Source: Cylindrobasidium torrendii FP15055 ss-10
Taxonomy: Eukaryota; Basidiomycota; Agaricomycetes; Agaricales; Physalacriaceae
Assembly: GCA_000934385.1 (NCBI GenBank)
Contig: KN880871.1
Span: 1 to 14,001 of the forward strand
DNA: 14,001 nucleotides
Direction of reading: 5' to 3'
How positions within the stretch are numbered: position 1 is the stretch's first letter; the number at the start of each line of letters is the position of its first letter. The translations under genes and the position numbers were made by a program. Shown piece after piece: positions 9,096 through 14,001 of the stretch. The notes beneath the pieces were generated by a model. It saw only the letters and a program-made list of their open reading frames with translations, did not search any database and had not been told where the DNA came from.

Positions 9096-9728
9096 TTAGG
9101 CATCTGTCTGCATTCGACTCTCATCATCATCCTCTTCCTCTTCATCCCCTCCCTTGTCGTCCCCATCCTGCTCATCACCATCACCCGCATCCTGTTCCTT
9201 TTCCTCTTCCTTGTCGCGCGTCAACCTCTCATTCGCGTCCGCCAACTCGTCTTCCGCCTCCGCCAACTTCCTCCGCAGATCCGCAATTTCCGTTGTCGCA
9301 CCCTCGTAGGCCGTGCGATATTGCACCATCTTCTTGTGCGTCTTCTCCAGCTTGCCAGTCATGTCACCGATGCGCTGAAGCAGCGTCCGCACATGATTGG
9401 TCATCTGCGAAGCCTGCAGTCGCACGCCGTCTGCCCTTTCGTTGACAGCGTCCGCCAACTGTCCAATCTTCTTCCTGCGCAACAGGCGCTGGGCCTCCCC
9501 TTTATCACACTTCTGCCTAGCAGTGAGGCACTCGACGCATGGCCCTTTTTTCTGATATCCACATTGTTTTCCTTTCTCGCGGCAGCGCGAACAGTTAACT
9601 GCGGTTGCGTGAGTGCGACATTTGAGACATGAATGTAGAATAAATAATATGCATGAGCACGCACAGTAGTTTTCAAGCCGCTTCTGGCTGACAATTCTCT
9701 CGTCGTTAATGGAAACGTTTGCAGGCAT
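9096..9728 (-). CDS. Small Zn(2)-C6 zinc-cluster protein with coiled coil
   Basis: Exons are 9728-9665 and 9598-9096. The 66-nt intron has donor GTGCGT and acceptor CCGCAG and is in frame, so retention would add 22 residues. Spliced, the protein has 188 residues. Cys24, 27, 34, 42, 45 and 52 have spacing C-x2-C-x6-C-x7-C-x2-C-x6-C, which is the classic fungal Zn(2)-C6 binuclear cluster and normally binds DNA. A basic stretch follows (RLLRRKK), then about 90 residues of heptad-like coiled coil, a likely dimerisation region. The tail is very acidic with runs of Asp and Glu (GGDEEEEDDDE). It is much shorter than classic Gal4-type activators and lacks their middle domain, so it may be a small DNA-binding or bridging protein. 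It is divergent from the gene at 9927 and upstream of two other minus-strand genes. The target is unknown. Confidence 0.8.
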   Translation of the reverse strand: MPANVSINDERIVSQKRLENYCACSCILFILHSCLKCRTHATAVNCSRCREKGKQCGYQKKGPCVECLTARQKCDKGEAQRLLRRKKIGQLADAVNERADGVRLQASQMTNHVRTLLQRIGDMTGKLEKTHKKMVQYRTAYEGATTEIADLRRKLAEAEDELADANERLTRDKEEEKEQDAGDGDEQDGDDKGGDEEEEDDDESRMQTDA

Positions 9729-9926
9729 GGTGGTTGGTCGCGACGGCTGTGAAGTTAATTGTGTCCCGACCGTACGCTGTAATCAATTAGTTCGGCCTCT
9801 CCCGCGGCTCAGTGTCCTGTGATCGCCTGGTCCGTGCACTATGAACATTCCGCTCGCCAGATCTGGCTATTCAACGTCTCAGCCCAAGTTTCCCTCTACG
9901 TGCTCAGTATCTGCTCATCACCACCA
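9729..9926. promoter_or_regulatory. Bidirectional promoter region
   Basis: These 198 nt separate the start codons of the minus-strand zinc-cluster gene and the plus-strand helix-rich gene, so both promoters must sit here or overlap the first exons. I see no TATA box. A GC-rich core (CTCCCGCGGCTC, about 9798-9809) lies next to an AATCAATTAG segment. An in-frame upstream ATG at 9819 exists for the plus gene, but its extra 36 residues look non-protein-like, and the ATG at 9927 follows a good ACCACCA context. Confidence 0.5.
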
Positions 9927-11620
9927 ATGTCTGCCAACGAAGAACCTGTGAACTACCAGCTACTTTTCGTCGCTGCTCTGGACACCAAGTACGAGAAAAT
10001 GGCCACCGAATGGCAACAAGAGGTGGAGAACATTCTGAGCCCCTACGAAGAAGATTTCGACGACTTTAACGCCGAGCACTACATCGCATCCATCCCGCAT
10101 AATTACATCCACAAGAACTATGCGCACATCATCGAAGCTGTGTCCGATCCCATCGAAGAGTTGTATCAGCGCTGGCAGCTTGCGAAGAAGGCTGCGAAGA
10201 AGGCGGAAGCCGAAAGGGTGGCACGAAAAGCGAAAGAGCGTGAGCAACGACTCGCAGAGAGGCGGAAGGCGGAAGAGGCAGCGAAGGAGAAGGAGAGGCT
10301 GGAGAGGGAGGCAGCAAAGGAGAAGGAGAGGGCGGAGAAGGAGGCCGCGAAGGAGAAGGAGAGGCTGGAGAGGGAGGCCGCGAAGGAGAGGGAGAGGGCG
10401 GAGAAGGAGGCCGCGAAGAAGAAGGAGAGGCTGGAGAGGGAGGCCGCGAAGGAGAAGGAGAGGTTGGAGAGGGAGGCCGCGAAGGAGAGGGAGAGGCTGG
10501 AGAAGGAGAGGCTGGAGAGGGAGGAGGTCGAGAAGGAGAAGGAGACGTCCGCTGGTAAGAAGGGCCAGAAGTCGAAGGATACGCCCAGCATGAGCAAGAA
10601 GGCTGGCGGGGGTGCGCTTGCGAAGACTGTCGATTTTCGCACTGGGGTGGGGCTTAGGAAAGATGATCCCGCTTACTTCCAGGCCAACAAGGAGCGCAAC
10701 GCCGTCGAACTCCAGCAGCGCCGGGAGGTCGAGCTGCAGAAGCAGAAGGAGAAGACGAAGGGCCGTCCCAAGCCCAAGCAGGCCCGTAATTCTGGTGCAG
10801 ATGCCGACCAGGCGGCCACGACCAAGCAAGCCGAACCTCAGGACCTCCGCCAGCGTTCGGCCTCTCGTACAACGCCATCCGACCAGGCGCAAGATGAAGA
10901 TGTGGTCATGGAGTCGGTCGAGCCTGCTCCCCCCGAACCCACTTCGCGAAAGTACGCACTGCGCAAGAGGGTAGGTCCTATTCACGTCATATTCAAGTCA
11001 CAGTACGATAATGCTACAAAGGTGAAGACGATGGGGTCTGAGCAGGACGATGAAGAGTCCGAAGACTCGAGCCAGGATGAATTCGCCCTGTCAGATGAGG
11101 ATGTCGACGAGGCGGTGGGAAACAAGGTGCGTCGTCGATGAATGATATGGCTGCATCTGACATGACTTGCATCTCGCAGCGCAAGCGCCCAAGGGTCAGG
11201 GCGCCCTCTCTCGAATTCCCCGACTCTATGTCCATGAATCTCAACAAGGACATCGATAGCCCACTCCCTGAAAAGGATGAGGATGTGGTGGGTGATGCAG
11301 ACGTCATCATGGATGAAGAAGACGATCCCAAGCCCAAGGTGAAAGGCAAAGGCAGCACCAGCAGGGGCATTCGCAGGTCAAAGAAGTCTATGGAGGAGAA
11401 GATTGAGGCATCCAAGGGGGAAGTGGTCGATGGCTCCCGCCCAGCGGACGAGTACAAGGCGGCAATGGCTTCGGTTGTGGTCATGGAGCATGAGGAGGAG
11501 ACTCTCACGGACGCCGCCAACCATCTCGACCGTGCGTCGCGCGTGATGACGAACCTCGTCGCCGAGATCCAGCTCGCCCTCGAGACATCCGAGCCATTTG
11601 CGTCGGATAGCCACAAGTAG
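9927..11620 (+). CDS. Nuclear-type protein with charged 11-residue-repeat helix
   Basis: Exons are 9927-10970, 11022-11126 and 11180-11620, giving 529 residues. Intron 2 (53 nt, GTGCGT...CTCGCAG) is firm, because without it the frame stops at 11139-11141. Intron 1 (51 nt, GTAGGT...ACAAAG) is in frame and less certain; retention adds 17 residues. The N-terminal part, about 75 residues, contains [13 protein letters not shown] and [15 protein letters not shown]. Next is a long Lys/Arg/Glu/Ala helix with seven 11-residue repeats of type [11 protein letters not shown] (residues 117-193). A linker follows with [16 protein letters not shown], then Lys-rich and SR-containing regions, KYALRKR, an acidic Ser-rich stretch and a basic KRKRPR that straddles intron 2 and looks like a nuclear localisation signal. 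The C-terminus has further acidic stretches and a helix ending LETSEP. No enzyme motif is seen; a structural or chromatin-associated role is inferred. It shares a promoter region with the zinc-cluster gene. Confidence 0.75.
10275..10505 (+). repeat. 33-nt coding repeat, seven units
   Basis: Seven 33-nt units encode [15 protein letters not shown] hendecads that differ only at Leu/Ala, Arg/Lys and Glu/Arg/Lys positions. The regular 11-residue period and i/i+4 Glu-Lys pairs fit a single charged helix or shallow coiled coil. The extreme purine bias (A/G nearly throughout) also keeps the opposite strand open for long Leu-rich frames. Confidence 0.85.
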
Positions 11621-12041
11621 GCGATGGACTTTATATTTTTCATTTTGTACAGTATTACATGTCGTCTCCGCTGCAATTTTACCTTCGTTTTCGTCGATGC
11701 CAACTCGAGTGGATGCTTGTGAGGAAGGGGGGTGCGAGGAAGACGCAGCGACCGCCGACGAACGAGCGAGGTAAACCTGCGTGATGATACGATCACGCCT
11801 AGATCTCTGACACCTTCACCCATGAGCACTTCAAGTTCAAGCGCCCCAAGGATGATGTCAACCCAGGTCAAGATAGTAGACATTTATCTCTGCTACATAG
11901 ACTCAATCTGTTCAACAGATTGAAGTACGTTCGTGCTCTTGGCAGTCTGGCCGTCCCTTCGATGACATTAATGTCACGCGTTGCTTTCCTCTTCGCAATG
12001 TCCTCCGACCCTCTTTTTCCCAACCTTTCCGCTTCCCATGC
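11621..12041. other. Intergenic spacer with possible upstream splice signal
   Basis: The first 100 nt include a T-rich 3' trailer of the preceding gene. No independent gene is visible. Just before the downstream gene, TGCTAAAC followed by TACTACTTCAG (about 12038-12060) resembles a branch site and acceptor. The next gene could therefore have an unrecognised upstream exon, although I found no matching donor with coding sequence. Confidence 0.4.
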
Positions 12042-13538
12042 ATGCTAAACCTACTACTTCAGCCATCCAGCCCATCGTCATCCGGTCAGCACGTCCTCTT
12101 CGTGATCCCAGAATGGGGTTGGCGAGATGACACAGATGAACCTTCGCCGATGGTTTCAAAATCATATTCATTGTTTAGCTTGCCCAAAAGCGTGCAAATC
12201 CAGCTCAAGGAAGCGTGTGACCGCTCTCGTTACCCCGACCCACGGTCCCATATCCATATCGATCCCGTGGGGATGAACGATGACAATGCGGACTTTGTGG
12301 ATTGCTGGTTATGGGACTGGGTATGTCATCTACTCAGTTGATGCTAGCGCTCAGACACCTTCGCTCTTGTTAAGGTCTCGGTGCCGGTTTATCTGCTTGA
12401 ACAAGGATATCATGTCGACTTCATCGCCGAAGTCAACTACATCGCGTCTCTCATAGCCGTAGGCAAGATGGGATACTGCGATGTCTTCAAAGATGTGGAC
12501 TTTGTCCTTGGAACTGACATCGAGGACACGGAGTACGCAGGCTGCTCGCCCTCCTTGTTTGCTGCATCTCAGTGACTTCCACAGACCGTCCAAGGAATCC
12601 CTTGCCTTGATAAAGGCCGCTTTTCGAATTCTGGATTTGATAGGAGTATTTGTCTGGCCCCCATTCCCGACGCTCGGGCCGGAGGAATATCACCGTGAAT
12701 ATACTGCGGCCATCGGTGCAGCAAACGGGTGCGCGATCGAGTATGTCAAGATAGATAACAAAGACAAGGCAGTCTCCCTCTTTCGCGATGGCTGGATTAT
12801 CCACAGACTTCCTGATAACCAAGTGTTATTCAATGCGATGGACAGAGGAGATGGGTCGGGGATCGCGCAAAGGGCTGCTCGCTTTGCCGAGAGATACATG
12901 GCGGACATCAAGCACGTCCGCAATACCAATCAGCCCAAACCTTACTACTACGCGGAGAAGTGCAACAAAGACCAAATGGAACATGGTCTCGTGAACGTCT
13001 TTTTGGTTGGCGGCGTCATCTCCCACATGGTTCACATCACATACAATGACCAGGATGGCGACACCATGCTTGTTCGTGGAGCTCGACATGTTAGGCGGTT
13101 ACACACCTTGCGGTCAGTCACCGCAACGTCTATGATTGAGAGCGCGTGGGCTTACGCGATAGTTCTCCAAGTAATCATCCTATCGAACAGCGATGCCATT
13201 CTGCCATTGGGGATGCCAGTCTTTACGAAAGATTGTGGGTAAACCCAGGAGATGGTCCAGACGAGCGTGGTACGCAAGAGCTCGTTGATTTCTGCACCGT
13301 GGTTTATAACCGACTGGCCGCACGAGAGCGAAGGGCAGGCATTCGGGCAGGTGTTAACGTGTACTGCTGCCTGGCTGTCACCGTTGTCAAGGTCGATGAC
13401 AAGTATCGATATACTCTCTATGGAGTCCAACGGCAGCCTGGTGATATCTTTCTATCGTGGGGACTTCCTGGAATGGGGTTTTGGTTTGCTTCTGGCTTCT
13501 GGCGGAACGTCCTTCAGGTCGCAGGCGCTTCCCAGTAG
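12042..13538 (+). CDS. Uncharacterised 446-residue protein, paralogue of 6947-8904
   Basis: Exons are 12042-12320, 12375-12532, 12585-13112 and 13163-13538; introns are 54, 52 and 50 nt. The first two junctions are supported by frame and by introns at matching places and phases in the paralogue. The third (GTCAGT...GCGATAG) is a best guess, and an acceptor 9 nt later would also keep frame. Shared landmarks with the paralogue are VLFVIPEW, CWLWDW followed by VSVPV, PEEYHREYTAAIGAANG, DGWIIH...MDR, DG-x5-R-x-A-x-FAER, G-x-V-x3-FLV...GAR, WVNP and ELVDFCTVVYNRL. It lacks the low-complexity N-terminal 130 residues and heptapeptide repeats of its partner. The start at 12042 is provisional. No known domain, signal peptide or clear membrane segment is seen. 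Identity to the paralogue is low by eye, so the duplication is old or evolution fast. Confidence 0.7.
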
Positions 13539-14001
13539 CTCACATCGTATTGTATCTTCATAATTCACTTGCTTTACTTCCTATTGGACACACGATTTCT
13601 ATTAGTTTGCGCATGAAGGGGTTATAGGGAGGTGTGTTTGACCGGCTGGGGCGGACCTGGGGTGGATTTTTTTGGCTGGGTGGGGTGAGACTGCCTAGAT
13701 TCTGTGCTCTGGCTGGGGTGGGTCTGAGTGGCCTCTGTGTGTTCTCTGTGGGACAATCTGTGCATTCTCTGTGGGACAATCTGTGAGTCTGACTGTTCCT
13801 CAGTCGGAACTCTGGGACTTTGTGAAAGCATGTCCTGTGAAGTACAAGCAAATCTGTGCACAACAGTGTGTTGCCCTGATTGCTGAGTTTGCAGTGTGTG
13901 AAATTGAGAGAGACCCTTGTACATCTGTGTGTCAGTACAATTGCAAACAAGGCAGGTCTACCTGTGTACTATGTTGCCATATGTCTGTCTGATGCCTACA
14001 C
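13539..14001. other. CpG-poor, TG-rich non-coding end
   Basis: After the stop codon the sequence becomes strongly G/T-biased on the plus strand, with G-runs between 13640 and 13725 (CTGGGGCGG, CTGGGGTGG, GTGGGGTG). From 13621 to 14001 I count only three CpG dinucleotides but very many TpG. The open frames on both strands here are low-complexity and not supported. It may be the edge of a repeat or retroelement that continues outside the window. Confidence 0.45.
13742..13785. repeat. Two-copy tandem repeat, 23-nt period
   Basis: TTCTCTGTGGGACAATCTG with two further matching bases occurs at 13742-13762 and again at 13765-13785, perfectly, with a 2-nt spacer. Confidence 0.9.

Noticed and set aside
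9960..10985. Minus-strand frame of 341 codons, very Leu-rich
   Set aside because: It is the complement of the purine-rich Lys/Glu/Ala repeat region. Composition alone keeps it open, and the plus strand has splice support.

Overview
The window looks like nuclear DNA of a mushroom-forming basidiomycete (Agaricomycetes). Its genes are broken by many very short introns (about 46-70 nt) with GTNNGY donors, CTNAY-like branch sites and YAG or AAG acceptors. Promoter-side strands are CT-rich, and no bacterial or viral signatures are visible. Most gene models below are my own splicing of adjacent open frames; each junction was kept only where it restores a continuous frame.

Layout, left to right. 1-1274 is AT-rich non-coding DNA holding two diverged tandem copies of a block of about 340 bp. 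1275-1752 (minus) is a two-exon gene or gene remnant of unknown function. 1753-3733 is a long gap with more diverged copies of the same repeat. 3779-4579 (plus) is a three-exon orphan gene with a TATA box. 4614-5207 is another gap with a repeat relic. 5208-6719 (minus) is an eight-exon gene for a TET/JBP-like 2-oxoglutarate/Fe(II) dioxygenase with all four expected active-site residues, and it is the one gene whose biochemistry I can name. 6947-8904 (minus) is a five-exon orphan with a repetitive N-terminal region. 9096-9728 (minus) encodes a small Zn(2)-C6 protein with a coiled coil and acidic tail. 9927-11620 (plus) is divergent from it and encodes a nuclear-looking protein with a charged 11-residue-repeat helix. 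12042-13538 (plus) is a diverged paralogue of the 6947-8904 gene. 13539-14001 is CpG-poor, TG-rich non-coding DNA.

Three minus-strand genes (zinc cluster, orphan, TET-like) lie head-to-tail with spacers of only 191 and 227 nt. Known TET/JBP enzymes oxidise 5-methylcytosine or thymine in DNA, and fungal copies are expanded in agaricomycetes, often near transposons. Here the TET-like gene sits among fast-evolving paralogues, decayed repeats and a CpG-depleted segment. That fits an accessory, repeat-rich region, but no direct functional link between these genes can be proven from sequence alone. No tRNA, rRNA, CRISPR array or complete transposon was recognised.
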